A stretch of DNA of 32,051 nt, taken from the NCBI GenBank assembly GCA_016778085.1, contig JADHQF010000005.1:1-32051 (forward strand). Reading direction: 5' to 3'. Position 1 is the stretch's first letter. Each line of letters starts with the position of its first letter. The translations under genes and the position numbers were made by a program. The DNA is from Luminiphilus sp. (GTDB taxonomy: Bacteria; Pseudomonadota; Gammaproteobacteria; Pseudomonadales; Halieaceae). The notes beneath the pieces are model-generated. The model saw only the letters and a program-made list of their open reading frames with translations, was not told the DNA's origin and made no database searches. Below, in pieces: positions 1 to 8,937 of the stretch.

Positions 1-207
1 GCACTCCTGGCCAGCGATAGAGTGGACGAGGCGCAAGCAGTCTTCGAAGCAGATCTCGAGCAGTACCCCATGAATGGTTGGTCGATGTTTGGGCTCGCCG
101 AGGCGCTCAGGCGTCAGGGCGATGAGGCGGGAGCGGAGCAAATGATGACGCGCTTCGGGACTGTTTGGCAGTTTGCGGATGTCTCTTTGGCGACCTCGAT
201 ACTGTAG
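1..207 (+). CDS. C-terminal fragment of a tetratricopeptide-repeat protein (5' end outside window)
   Basis: Frame 1 is open from base 1; ALLASDRVDEAQAVFEADLEQYPMNGWSMFGLAEALRRQGDEAGAEQMM resembles TPR repeats at the C-terminus of TPR proteins. Confidence 0.6.
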   Translation, partial: ALLASDRVDEAQAVFEADLEQYPMNGWSMFGLAEALRRQGDEAGAEQMMTRFGTVWQFADVSLATSIL

Positions 208-347
208 TCCGCGAACGACCAAACATCCAAGTGACTCTAGGAGGCCTGGTCAAAAAAGATCATGGGCCCACAGGGTCAGACATTAACTTTTGACGGTGAT
301 GTCGGTAAGCGTCAGAGCTCAAGTGATGACTGAGGTGAAAGTAAAGC

Positions 348-722
348 GTGATTAAAGTCGTAACGTTACTGACCAGAAAGCCGGGGATGTCTCGCGAGGC
401 GTTCATCGAGCACTACGAGACCCATCACCGAAAAATCGGAGAGAAGTATCTCAGCGGCTTTGCCGTGAAGTATCAGCGCCGCTACCTCACCGTTGCCGAT
501 GCGGCGAACCACGCCCCGAACGAGCTACCGTTCGATGTGCTGATGGAGATCTGGTTTCCAGACCAGCCCGCCATGGACGCGGCGATGGCGTTGATTGCAT
601 CGGAGTCGGCGCAAGAGGAGATCGTCGCCGACGAGGAGCGTCTGTTTGATCGTGATCTGATTCGCAGCTACACGGTCGAGGAGTATGAGTCCGAGATGCC
701 CGCCGCAGAGCCGGGCACTTAA
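348..722 (+). CDS. EthD-domain-like protein
   Basis: MIKVVTLLTRKPGMSREAFIEHYETHHRKIGEKY..., the typical EthD/dimeric alpha-beta barrel N-terminus; GTG start. Confidence 0.75.
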   Translation: MIKVVTLLTRKPGMSREAFIEHYETHHRKIGEKYLSGFAVKYQRRYLTVADAANHAPNELPFDVLMEIWFPDQPAMDAAMALIASESAQEEIVADEERLFDRDLIRSYTVEEYESEMPAAEPGT

Positions 723-761
723 CGGCGGGTCTGTTGTGATTCTCGGGGGCTGGAAGGATTC

Positions 762-2414
762 TTAGCCCGCCCAATGCATCAGGATACTGCCGGCTTCTGC
801 GCCTTCCCGGGCGAGCCGCTCGGCGTCGTCGCCAAACTGCTTCTCGATCTGTTCGCGCCGAATCTTCATGGTTGGCGTCAGGATCTCGTTTTCTATGGTC
901 CAAGGCGTCTCGCTGAAGATTACTGCACCGATGCGCGCGTGCTTCTCGATTTGGCCGTTGATGCTCTCCACCGTGGCCATTGCCGCCGCCTCGACTTCCT
1001 CTCGGGGTAGGGCCCGGGCGGGTTCATTCACAACGGTCACCATGACAGTTTTTGAGTAACCTCGACCCAGCAGGCACTGCTGTTCGGAGTGCGCGTTCTC
1101 GGCGAATAAGCCTTCGATGGGTGGCGGCGCGACAAACTTGCCCTGAATGGTCTTGAAGTAGTCTTTGACGCGGCCGGTAATAAAAATAAACCCGTCGTCG
1201 TCGATCTCTATTTTATCTCCCGTATGCAGCCAGCCGTCTTGCCATAGCTCTGCGGTCTTCTCGGGGCGATTGTAGTAGCCCGGCGTGCAGCCCTCGGCCT
1301 TGATCAGCATTTCGTCGTTGTCGCCAATCTTGACCTCGACTTCACCCACGGGTCGACCAATGGAGCCCACCCGTCGGTCCGCGGGATCCGTCGCAATGAG
1401 CCCCATGGCCTCGGTTTGCCCAAAGCCTTCACAAAGGTTGACCCCCACGGATTCCCACCAGTGAATAAGTGCGGGCGGCGTCGGTGCCGCGGCGGTCAAA
1501 AAGTAGTCGACCTCTTCGAAGCCCAGAGCACCCGCGACGAGCGCTTGCACGCCAGCCTGATCTGCCTCAAGCGCGGCTTTGAGTGCGTCAGCGCCACCAA
1601 ACTTGGCGGTGACCGATTGGCGAAGCTGTTCCCACACCCGCGGCGGGCCGAAAAAGATATGCGGTTTGCACTGGGGGAGATCTCTGGCGAGCGTCTCAAG
1701 GGATTCATTGAAAAAGATCTCGCCGCCGGAGTTCACTGAGGAGAACTCCACCACCTGACGCTCCGCGATGTGCGACAGAGGCAGGTAACTGAAAAAGCGG
1801 GGCTGGTCCTGTTGCGTGAACAATTCCTGGCAGCGTCGCATGGGCACAAGGTTGGTTGCATGGGTTTGAATCACCCCTTTGGGTAGGCCAGTGGTGCCAG
1901 AGGTGAAAACCAGCGAGACGATGTCGTCACCATGGGGTTGGTAGTCGGGCGCATCAGCCGGTGCGGCTGAGATAAGCTCGGCCCAGGTCTTGTGCGGCAG
2001 CTCGCACTCCACACCGGGTAGCGTCACAAGCAGGCAGTCCGCGGGCAACACCGTCTTCACACCCTCCCAGTTTTCGGTTTGACCAAGAAAGAGCACTTTC
2101 GCTTCGGTAAACTCGAGAATGTACTCGGCCGTGGCGGTCGCGTGGGTGGTGAACAGCGGCACCGTCACGTTGCCGGAATGAATCACCGCCATGTCGGCCA
2201 TGATCCAGTGCGCACGGTTTCTGGAGAGCAGCGCCATCCGTTGGCCTTCGCCAAATTCTGCCTCGAGCCAGGCGGCCGCGCGATCTATCTCTGCGACTGT
2301 CTCCCCCCACCGGTACTCGTCTGCTCCGGTTTCGTGAAGGTCTCGCATCCAGATTTTTTCGGGCTGTGTGCTCGCCCAGTGGCGTGCCTGTTCAGTGAGA
2401 GTGCTGCATTCCAT
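762..2414 (-). CDS. AMP-binding long-chain acyl-CoA synthetase-like protein
   Basis: Contains the AMP-binding signature LVFTSGTTGLPKGV, GFGQTEAMG and WLHTGDKIEIDDDGFIFITGR. Likely start is ATG at 2414 (MECSTLTEQARHWA); the ORF extension to 2648 has no homology-like sequence. Confidence 0.9.
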   Translation of the reverse strand: MECSTLTEQARHWASTQPEKIWMRDLHETGADEYRWGETVAEIDRAAAWLEAEFGEGQRMALLSRNRAHWIMADMAVIHSGNVTVPLFTTHATATAEYILEFTEAKVLFLGQTENWEGVKTVLPADCLLVTLPGVECELPHKTWAELISAAPADAPDYQPHGDDIVSLVFTSGTTGLPKGVIQTHATNLVPMRRCQELFTQQDQPRFFSYLPLSHIAERQVVEFSSVNSGGEIFFNESLETLARDLPQCKPHIFFGPPRVWEQLRQSVTAKFGGADALKAALEADQAGVQALVAGALGFEEVDYFLTAAAPTPPALIHWWESVGVNLCEGFGQTEAMGLIATDPADRRVGSIGRPVGEVEVKIGDNDEMLIKAEGCTPGYYNRPEKTAELWQDGWLHTGDKIEIDDDGFIFITGRVKDYFKTIQGKFVAPPPIEGLFAENAHSEQQCLLGRGYSKTVMVTVVNEPARALPREEVEAAAMATVESINGQIEKHARIGAVIFSETPWTIENEILTPTMKIRREQIEKQFGDDAERLAREGAEAGSILMHWAG

Positions 2415-2646
2415 GTTCTGGTTACCTATTGGCGGTCCTGGTACCGCAGTTGAGCAATGTTTGTCGCTTGGGTTGACCAAACTCTTTGCGCTTAAAATTA
2501 GGATAAAGGCGCTAAAAAAGATAGTGCCGCGCTGGCGACTGAGCGGGAGGGCGCCTCTAGGTAATATCAGACAACCGCATGCACAACCCCGTGTATAGTC
2601 ACGGTCGGCAGGGTACTTCACTTCACAAAAGTAAAGAGAGGGCAGC

Positions 2647-3039
2647 ATGACAGCACTGTTAGAGCTTACGGTTTACTTCACCGTCTGGACACTAATCACC
2701 GTCGTAGTCGGCGCGGCGATTCGCAATCAGGAGTGGACTAAAGAGGGTCGCGACATCGGCCTCGGTAACCGCGACAATCTGAAAGAGGCGACCCCCATGG
2801 GCGGGCGTGCAGAGAGAGCGGCGAAGAACTCTATCGAGGCGGCGGTGTTCTTCGTGCCGCTCGCATTGGTCGCTAACGCAGCCGGGATGGATGCCGAGGT
2901 CATGCAGGGTGCGCAGATCGCCTTCTGGGCTCGGATCGCCTACGTGCCGATCTACATTGCGGGCATCAAGTACCTCAGAAGCCTAGTGTGGATCGGCGGG
3001 GTAGTGGGTTATGGGATGATGGTTGCGGCGATGCTCTAG
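2647..3039 (+). CDS. MAPEG family membrane protein
   Basis: About 130 aa, four hydrophobic segments, MGGRAERAAKNSIEAAVFFVPLALVANAAG and ARIAYVPIYIAGIKYLRSLVWIGG, as in MAPEG proteins; RBS-like agagagggcagc. Confidence 0.85.
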   Translation: MTALLELTVYFTVWTLITVVVGAAIRNQEWTKEGRDIGLGNRDNLKEATPMGGRAERAAKNSIEAAVFFVPLALVANAAGMDAEVMQGAQIAFWARIAYVPIYIAGIKYLRSLVWIGGVVGYGMMVAAML

Positions 3040-3055
3040 CGCTTCGTCTGTGACA

Positions 3056-3085
3056 CAAAAAAGCCGCCCTATTGGGCGGCTTTTT
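3056..3085. terminator. Bidirectional intrinsic terminator between MAPEG gene and tRNA-Ser
   Basis: AAAAAAGCCGCCC TATT GGGCGGCTTTTT: perfect GC stem with A/T tracts on both sides. Confidence 0.9.
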
Positions 3086-3091
3086 CATTTA

Positions 3092-3179
3092 TGGCGGTGG
3101 GCCAGGGATTCGAACCCCGGGAACCTCTCGGTTCAACGGTTTTCAAGACCGCCGCTTTCGACCACTCAGCCAGCCCACC
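3092..3179 (-). tRNA. tRNA-Ser (anticodon TGA), CCA encoded
   Basis: Reverse complement GGTGGGCTGGCTGAGTGG...CGGTCTTGAAAACCG...GGTTCGAATCCCTGGCCCACCGCCA; acceptor GGTGGGC/GCCCACC, long variable arm, anticodon loop CTTGAAA. Confidence 0.95.
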
Positions 3180-3218
3180 TAAACTGTTTGCCGGGAAGGC
3201 TCCCGGCGAAAAGCGCGC

Positions 3219-3246
3219 ATTATATCGCCGCGCTCTCTGCGATCAA
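3219..3246 (-). promoter_or_regulatory. Sigma70-like promoter for tRNA-Ser with GC-rich discriminator
   Basis: Minus strand TTGATC-16 bp-TATAAT followed by GCGCGC, just upstream of tRNA-Ser. Confidence 0.7.
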
Positions 3247-3261
3247 GTTTCTTGGTGCCGA

Positions 3262-6021
3262 TCAGGCCGCTCTGGGTCCTCGCGGATCGTTGCTGGCTCG
3301 TGACACTTCCTGGTGCACGACCGTCACCGGCGGCGCCTCCGGGGTGGCAAAAAGCTCACCCAGCTCGGTGCTGACAGGGGTGTCCGTGACAGGCTTTGGC
3401 GCAATGCGCGGATCGTTTACGGCACGTCCCGCGCCAGTTGCGCCCGCTGTCGAGTCACTATGTTGTTCAGGCGCTTCCTCAACGGGCGTTTGTGCCGTTG
3501 CGATGACCGCTGTCGGCTCTTCCATAACAGCAGGCTCAGAAACCGTCGGCTCAGCTTGCTCCTGCGCAGGGGCCTCGACCGTTTCCGCTGCCGGAGCGTC
3601 TTCTGCGACCGCTTCGTTCACTGCTTCTATAGGTTCAGAGGCCTCGGTCTCTGGCTCTGCAAAAGCGGCGCTAAGTGCTTCCGAGGAGGCCACCTCAACC
3701 GCAGGCGCCGCTTGCTCCGCAGACGCCGGGGCTTCTTCTGCGCTGGCTATTGCAGGGGCGCTTTCCGTTACCTCGGTTGCGGCGGCTTCTGACTCAACGG
3801 TCTGACGCTGACGTCGGCGCCGTCCCTCGTTGCGCCTGTCAGCAGGCCGTCGTCGATGCGACTCACCGCTAGGCTCTGCAGCCGCTTCGGCCGCTGCATT
3901 GTCTGTGTTGCTCTCGGTTGCGTTCTCCGTCGCTTCATTGGCCGGCCGATCGTTGTGGCGTTGGCCGCCGCGACGCCCGCGTCGGCGCCGTGAGCGCTTG
4001 GGTTGCTCTCCGTTTTGCTCGCCACCGGTGTTGTCTGTGTCGACCTGGGCGGCCTGCTGCTGTGTGTTCGTCGCCTCGTCACCCTCGGGCTTGCGGTTTC
4101 TACCATTGCGTCGATCGTCGCGGTCGTTTCTGCCGCCGCGGTTGCGCTGACGGTTGTTGTCGCCGTCCTTGCGGTCGTCGCGCTGTCGGTCACCGGATCG
4201 GTTACGGGACCGATTTCGGTTTTGCGCACCCTTGCCGCCGCGATTTCCCTGGCGCTGTTTCGATTTAGGCTGTGAGTCACCGCCAAACAGCATTGCCCAG
4301 AGCCGCGCGAGCAGTCCGGGTTGTGCCGGTGTTTGGTTTCGTTGCTGCTGACCGCCGCGGGATTGGCGTAAGCTCTTTTCGGCAGGCTTTTCTTTGGAGC
4401 TGACCTCGGGCGCAGGCGCATCGGGCGTCACGCCTCTGACCAGTGCCTCGGGCGCCGATACCGCAGGTTCGTTGGCGGCATCCACGGCTGGCTCGGTGGG
4501 CGAGGGGAGTTCGATGTCAATGCTGAGTTTTCTTGACTCGTCGACCTCGTCGTCTCGCAAGCGCCGCACTTCAAAATGAGGGGTATCAAGGTAGGGGCTT
4601 GCGACCACGACAATGCGCACGCCGCTTCGGGATTGGATGTCGTTGATCTCACCACGCTTTTCATTCAGCAAAAACGCCGACACATCTACGGGAACAATCG
4701 CTTGCACCTCGCCGGTGCGCTCTTTAACCGCTTCTTCCTGAATCAGGCGCAGAATCGCCAGCGCCAGCGACTTGGTGGTGCGGATCGTGCCCTGACCGGT
4801 GCAACGCGGGCACACAATGCCACTGGTCTCGCCCAGAGAGGGGCGAAGACGTTGCCGGGACATCTCCAGCAGGCCAAAGCGAGAAATACGGCCCACCTGT
4901 ATGCGGGCCCGATCCACCTCAAGCGCCTCGCGGATGCGGTTCTCCACCGCGCGTTGGTTGCGGTTTGAGGACATATCGATGAAATCAATCACAACCAGCC
5001 CGCCCAGATCTCGGAGCCTCAGTTGACGCGCGATTTCTTCCGCCGCCTCGAGGTTGGTCTGGAGTGCGGTCTGCTCAATGTCACCGCCTTTGGTGGCTCG
5101 AGCCGAGTTGATGTCGATCGAGATCAGTGCCTCGGTAGGGTCCAGCACGATAGAGCCGCCCGAGGGGAGTCGCACTTCGCGCTGGAAGGCGGTCTCAATC
5201 TGGCCTTCGATCTGAAAGCGGTTAAACAGGGCGAGGTCGTCCTCGTACTGCTTGAGTCGGTTCTTATATTTCGGCATGACCATGCCGACAAACTCTGCCG
5301 CGCGCTGGTAGGCGGTAGGGTCATCGATCAGTACCTGATCGATGTCGTCGCGGAGGTAGTCGCGCACTGCGCGAATAATGACGTCGCTCTCCTGATAAAT
5401 CAGAACGGGTGCCTTACTTTCCTTGTTCGCCTCGGCGATAGATTCCCAGAGTTGTAGCAAGTAGTTCAGGTCCCACTGAAGCTCCTCGGTACTGCGTCCG
5501 ACGCCCGCGGTGCGAATGATCACACCCATGCCATCGGGCAGGTTGAGCTGCGAGAGGGAGTCCTTGAGGTCGCTGCGGTCTTCCCCTTCGATGCGGCGCG
5601 AGATACCGCCGGCCTTGGGGTTATTCGGCATCAGCACCATGTAGCGCCCGGCAAGGCTGATATAGGTAGTGAGAGCGGCGCCTTTGGTGCCACGCTCTTC
5701 CTTATCTACCTGCACGATCACTTCTGTGCCTTCTTTCAGCACATCCTTGATGCGCACCTTGCCCTCGCCTTCAGGGGCCCGGCTGCGGTAGTACTCGGGA
5801 GAGATCTCTTTAAGGGGCAGAAAACCGTGGCGGTCCGCACCAAAGTCGACGAACGCTGCCTCGAGGCTGGGTTCGACCCGAGTGACTTTCGCTTTGTAAA
5901 CGTTTGCTTTGGTTTGAATGCGTTGGCGGTTTTCGATATCCAGGTCGTAAAGCCGTTGGCCATCGACCATGGCAACCCGGACCTCTTCAGGCTGGGTTGC
6001 GTTAATCAGCATCTTTTTCAT
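3262..6021 (-). CDS. rne: Ribonuclease E
   Basis: [69 protein letters not shown] (S1 domain), [11 protein letters not shown], zinc-link CPRCTGQG, long Arg-rich disordered tail. Start taken at the MKKML Met (6021). Confidence 0.97.
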   Translation of the reverse strand: MKKMLINATQPEEVRVAMVDGQRLYDLDIENRQRIQTKANVYKAKVTRVEPSLEAAFVDFGADRHGFLPLKEISPEYYRSRAPEGEGKVRIKDVLKEGTEVIVQVDKEERGTKGAALTTYISLAGRYMVLMPNNPKAGGISRRIEGEDRSDLKDSLSQLNLPDGMGVIIRTAGVGRSTEELQWDLNYLLQLWESIAEANKESKAPVLIYQESDVIIRAVRDYLRDDIDQVLIDDPTAYQRAAEFVGMVMPKYKNRLKQYEDDLALFNRFQIEGQIETAFQREVRLPSGGSIVLDPTEALISIDINSARATKGGDIEQTALQTNLEAAEEIARQLRLRDLGGLVVIDFIDMSSNRNQRAVENRIREALEVDRARIQVGRISRFGLLEMSRQRLRPSLGETSGIVCPRCTGQGTIRTTKSLALAILRLIQEEAVKERTGEVQAIVPVDVSAFLLNEKRGEINDIQSRSGVRIVVVASPYLDTPHFEVRRLRDDEVDESRKLSIDIELPSPTEPAVDAANEPAVSAPEALVRGVTPDAPAPEVSSKEKPAEKSLRQSRGGQQQRNQTPAQPGLLARLWAMLFGGDSQPKSKQRQGNRGGKGAQNRNRSRNRSGDRQRDDRKDGDNNRQRNRGGRNDRDDRRNGRNRKPEGDEATNTQQQAAQVDTDNTGGEQNGEQPKRSRRRRGRRGGQRHNDRPANEATENATESNTDNAAAEAAAEPSGESHRRRPADRRNEGRRRRQRQTVESEAAATEVTESAPAIASAEEAPASAEQAAPAVEVASSEALSAAFAEPETEASEPIEAVNEAVAEDAPAAETVEAPAQEQAEPTVSEPAVMEEPTAVIATAQTPVEEAPEQHSDSTAGATGAGRAVNDPRIAPKPVTDTPVSTELGELFATPEAPPVTVVHQEVSRASNDPRGPRAA

Positions 6022-6030
6022 GACAATATC

Positions 6031-6048
6031 CAGTTGGCGACGCAACTG
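6031..6048 (-). promoter_or_regulatory. Hairpin in rne leader, 9 nt upstream of start codon
   Basis: Minus strand CAGTTG CGTCGC CAACTG, perfect 6-bp stem with 6-nt loop next to the ATG. Confidence 0.4.
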
Positions 6049-6488
6049 GGCGGTGCGGAGGGGGTTTTTGCCTCCTGTACTTGCGATCTCGCCACCAGTG
6101 GAGAGATATCATGCCGGGGCGCTTTAGGGCGTTCCGGTGTGCTGGTTACACTGCCTGCCACGCGTTTGTGGCGGCCTGACTCGCAATCTGCACCGCGCCA
6201 TCTTGTGTCGCGGGTTTCTCTTTGTCTGCCGCGTGGCGCTCGAACAGCCATTGGGGCTGGAGGGCTTGGCGCGGTAGACTCGCAATTCTCTTGTCGGTAT
6301 GGCCGCAACAGAAAGAGCTGGGCTTGTCGCACTGATAAAAAAGGTGCGGGAGAGGCTTGGGGGCGGGCCTGCCGCTATAACGGTTTTAAGGGCGTCGCCG
6401 CCGGAGCACATCTCCTCCGACGCGCGCACGGTAGCACCATGAGGGTGTGGTTTCAATCAATAGATGATGTGCAGAAATCAGGTTTTTT

Positions 6489-7436
6489 ATGAGTCATGAC
6501 GCCAATTTGAAGGTCCGATTGTTGGATGTTGCCGCTGAAGAGGCGGGGCAGCGTCTGGACAACTATCTACTGCGCCATGCATCGGGTGTTCCCAAGACCC
6601 GCGTCTACCGGGCCATTCGAAAGGGAGAGGTTAGAGTTAATAAAGGCCGGTCTAAGCCCGAGTATCGCGTGCAGGCGGGCGACACAGTGCGAATTCCACC
6701 ACTCAAAATGGCCGAATCGGCACCCACTGGCCGCCCGTCTGACGCTTGGGGCCGTCGGATTCGTGCCGCGATTGTCCTCGATAATGCCGATCTACTGGTG
6801 ATCAACAAGCCTACGGGACTCGCGGTTCACGGGGGCAGTGGTGTGCGGCTGGGGCTCATTGAGTCGCTGCGCAGCCTGTTTCCAGAGGCCCGCTATCTGG
6901 AGTTAGTGCACCGGCTGGACCGGGACACATCCGGGCTTGTACTTGTGGCCAAAAATGCACGCACGCTCAGGACATTACACGAGCAACTTAGGAAAGACTC
7001 TGTAGATAAACAGTACTTGGCCTTGGTAGCGGGTAAATGGCCAGCGTATCAAAAAAGCGTTTCAGCGCCGCTCGCCAAGCGGCATACACCCACAGGGGAG
7101 CGCATCGTTAAGGTGGCCGCAGAGGGCAAAGCCGCTAAAACCGAGATGCAGGTAGTAGAGCGGTTTGCCGGCGCTACCCTGATCCAGGTCAAGCCCATTT
7201 CAGGGCGTACCCATCAGATCCGTGTCCACACGCAACATATTGGCCACCCCATTTTGGGCGACACCAAGTACCAAAACGACCAGTCCCAGGCGGTCAGTGG
7301 GACTGCGGGCCTCAAGCGTTTGTTCTTGCATGCTAAAGCCATCTCATTTGAGCTGGGCGGCGAGCGCTATGAGTTGGAATGCCCGCTCGATGCTGAGCTA
7401 GAGGCCGTGTTGAGCCGGTTGCGCGGCCAGGGGTAA
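6489..7436 (+). CDS. rluC: 23S rRNA pseudouridine synthase RluC
   Basis: S4 domain (QRLDNYLLRHASGVPKTRVYRAIRKGEVRVNKGRSKPEYRVQAGDTVRIPP), catalytic HRLDRDTSGLVLVAKN, divergent from rne as in E. coli. Confidence 0.95.
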   Translation: MSHDANLKVRLLDVAAEEAGQRLDNYLLRHASGVPKTRVYRAIRKGEVRVNKGRSKPEYRVQAGDTVRIPPLKMAESAPTGRPSDAWGRRIRAAIVLDNADLLVINKPTGLAVHGGSGVRLGLIESLRSLFPEARYLELVHRLDRDTSGLVLVAKNARTLRTLHEQLRKDSVDKQYLALVAGKWPAYQKSVSAPLAKRHTPTGERIVKVAAEGKAAKTEMQVVERFAGATLIQVKPISGRTHQIRVHTQHIGHPILGDTKYQNDQSQAVSGTAGLKRLFLHAKAISFELGGERYELECPLDAELEAVLSRLRGQG

Positions 7437-8006
7437 CGATATTCCTGCCTCGCGGAGAAGTTCACCTAGCGCGATTAGCGGTAACCCCTCTAGCGCCGTG
7501 GGATCGTCGGTCCGTATGGCCTCAAATAGGGTGATACCAAGCGATTCCCACTTAAAGCTGCCAGCGCAATCCAGGGGTTGGTCAAGCGCCACGTAGCGGG
7601 TGATTTCATCGGCACTGAGTGCCCGCATCTTGACCTCGCAGGGGACCACTCGCTGTGTTGGGGCCTGGTCGGGTTTCGCCCATACCGAGACGGCGGTCCA
7701 AAAATGAACGGTCTGGCCGCTCGAGGCGGCGAGTTGTCGCTCAGCGGCTTCCGCGGTACCGGGTTTGTGCAGTATCTGGGCACCTAAACAGGCGACCTGA
7801 TCCGAGCCAATGACAATCGCATTACCCTGCAATGTTTGTGCAGCTGCAGACGCTTTCTCTGTCGACAGGCGGGAGGCGCGCTCAGGCGGCGATTCTCCCT
7901 CCCACATGGATTCCTCGATCGCCGGGTCCATGCAAGTAAAGGGTAGACATAGCCTCTCGAGCAGCCTGCGGCGATAGGGCGAGGTCGAGGCAAGGATCAG
8001 ATTCAT
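7398..8006 (-). CDS. Maf family nucleotide pyrophosphatase, YceF-like
   Basis: MNLILASTSPYRRRLLERL, ERASRLSTEKA, IVIGSDQVA, HKPGTAEAAERQL; YceF-type signature; start chosen at internal Met (8006). Confidence 0.92.
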   Translation of the reverse strand: MNLILASTSPYRRRLLERLCLPFTCMDPAIEESMWEGESPPERASRLSTEKASAAAQTLQGNAIVIGSDQVACLGAQILHKPGTAEAAERQLAASSGQTVHFWTAVSVWAKPDQAPTQRVVPCEVKMRALSADEITRYVALDQPLDCAGSFKWESLGITLFEAIRTDDPTALEGLPLIALGELLREAGISLPLAAQPAQHGL

Positions 8007-8124
8007 GCGAGGCACCTCAAAGTGGGCGACAAATATGGTGAAAAGTCACTCTTTGACAACCGGCTGACTGCAAGGACCCAGATCACTTTGACAGCCTATA
8101 CCGCCGTCCGTATGATCCGCGGCC

Positions 8125-8655
8125 ATGAAAACCGGGGCGTTGCCAAAACAGTTGGATCTGCGGGGCTTGGCGGCCCGCGGAGTGCAGATTAGTGGCACTG
8201 TATCACCTGATGATCTGCCGCGGCTCGCTGAGTCGGGGATTGGTGTTGTCGATTTAGGCTCAGCAGCCTTTGATTTTCGGCGGGACGAGGAAGCGCGTTA
8301 CGTGGTTGCGGTGTCTGTCGAGGCGAAGGTAGTTATGCAGTGCCAGAGATGCCTTAGCGACATGGAAGTGCCTATCACGACTGCCTCGCTCATGGCTTGC
8401 GTCTGGACCGACGAAGAGGCCGCATCATTGCCAGCAACTTACGAGCCGTTGCTTGTGGAAGATGCCGCCGATTTGAGCGACATCGTAGAAGAGGAAATAC
8501 TGTTGGCTATTCCGGTCTCACCGATACATGAGACGGAATGTAAGTCAGCGCTGCAAGAGGCGGCGCTTGGCGTCGAAGTTGAAGGGCTGGAAAAGGTCGA
8601 GGATGCAGGCGAGCGCGAGAGCCCATTTGCGGTGCTAGAGCGCCTCAAGTCCTGA
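8125..8655 (+). CDS. yceD: YceD/DUF177 family protein
   Basis: VVMQCQRCLSDMEVPI and position directly upstream of rpmF. Confidence 0.9.
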   Translation: MKTGALPKQLDLRGLAARGVQISGTVSPDDLPRLAESGIGVVDLGSAAFDFRRDEEARYVVAVSVEAKVVMQCQRCLSDMEVPITTASLMACVWTDEEAASLPATYEPLLVEDAADLSDIVEEEILLAIPVSPIHETECKSALQEAALGVEVEGLEKVEDAGERESPFAVLERLKS

Positions 8656-8748
8656 TACCCCGGGGGCGCGTATAGGCTACACGCCCTCAATGTTTAACGC
8701 GGCGCGGATTGGGTTTCGCGTCGAGTAGTTTCAACTAGGAGGCCAGTC

Positions 8749-8931
8749 ATGGCTGTACAGCAGAATCGTAAGACTCGTTCCAAGAGGGGCATGCGTCGTG
8801 CACACGACGCCATTGGTGGGCCCACGCTCACCGTTGATGAGACCTCTGGGGAGACCCGTCGTCGTCACCACGTGAGTGCTGACGGTTTTTATCGCGGTAA
8901 GAAGGTAGTGGATACCGGCGACGACGAGTAA
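8749..8931 (+). CDS. rpmF: 50S ribosomal protein L32
   Basis: [57 protein letters not shown] aggagg. Confidence 0.98.
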   Translation: MAVQQNRKTRSKRGMRRAHDAIGGPTLTVDETSGETRRRHHVSADGFYRGKKVVDTGDDE

Positions 8932-8937
8932 TCGTTT

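Noticed and set aside
762-2648. Full 628-aa version of the AMP-binding ORF
   Set aside because: The first 78 residues show no family similarity and overlap the MAPEG start; Met at 2414 is a better start.
3023-3805. 260-aa plus-strand Ser/Ala-rich ORF antisense to the rne tail
   Set aside because: Low-complexity shadow of the RNase E disordered tail; it also runs through the terminator and tRNA-Ser.
3830-4275. Arg/Ala/Val-rich plus-strand ORFs and apparent repetitive DNA inside rne
   Set aside because: Explained by degenerate Arg/Asn/Gly/Glu-rich codons of the RNase E scaffold; not a CRISPR or true tandem repeat.
3768-4421. 217-aa minus-strand Arg/Thr-rich ORF in another frame of rne
   Set aside because: Alternate frame of repetitive, GC-rich rne tail; compositional artefact.
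5827-6492. 221-aa plus-strand ORF covering the rne leader
   Set aside because: Overlaps the conserved RNase E N-terminus on the opposite strand, no family-like sequence, and no RBS context.
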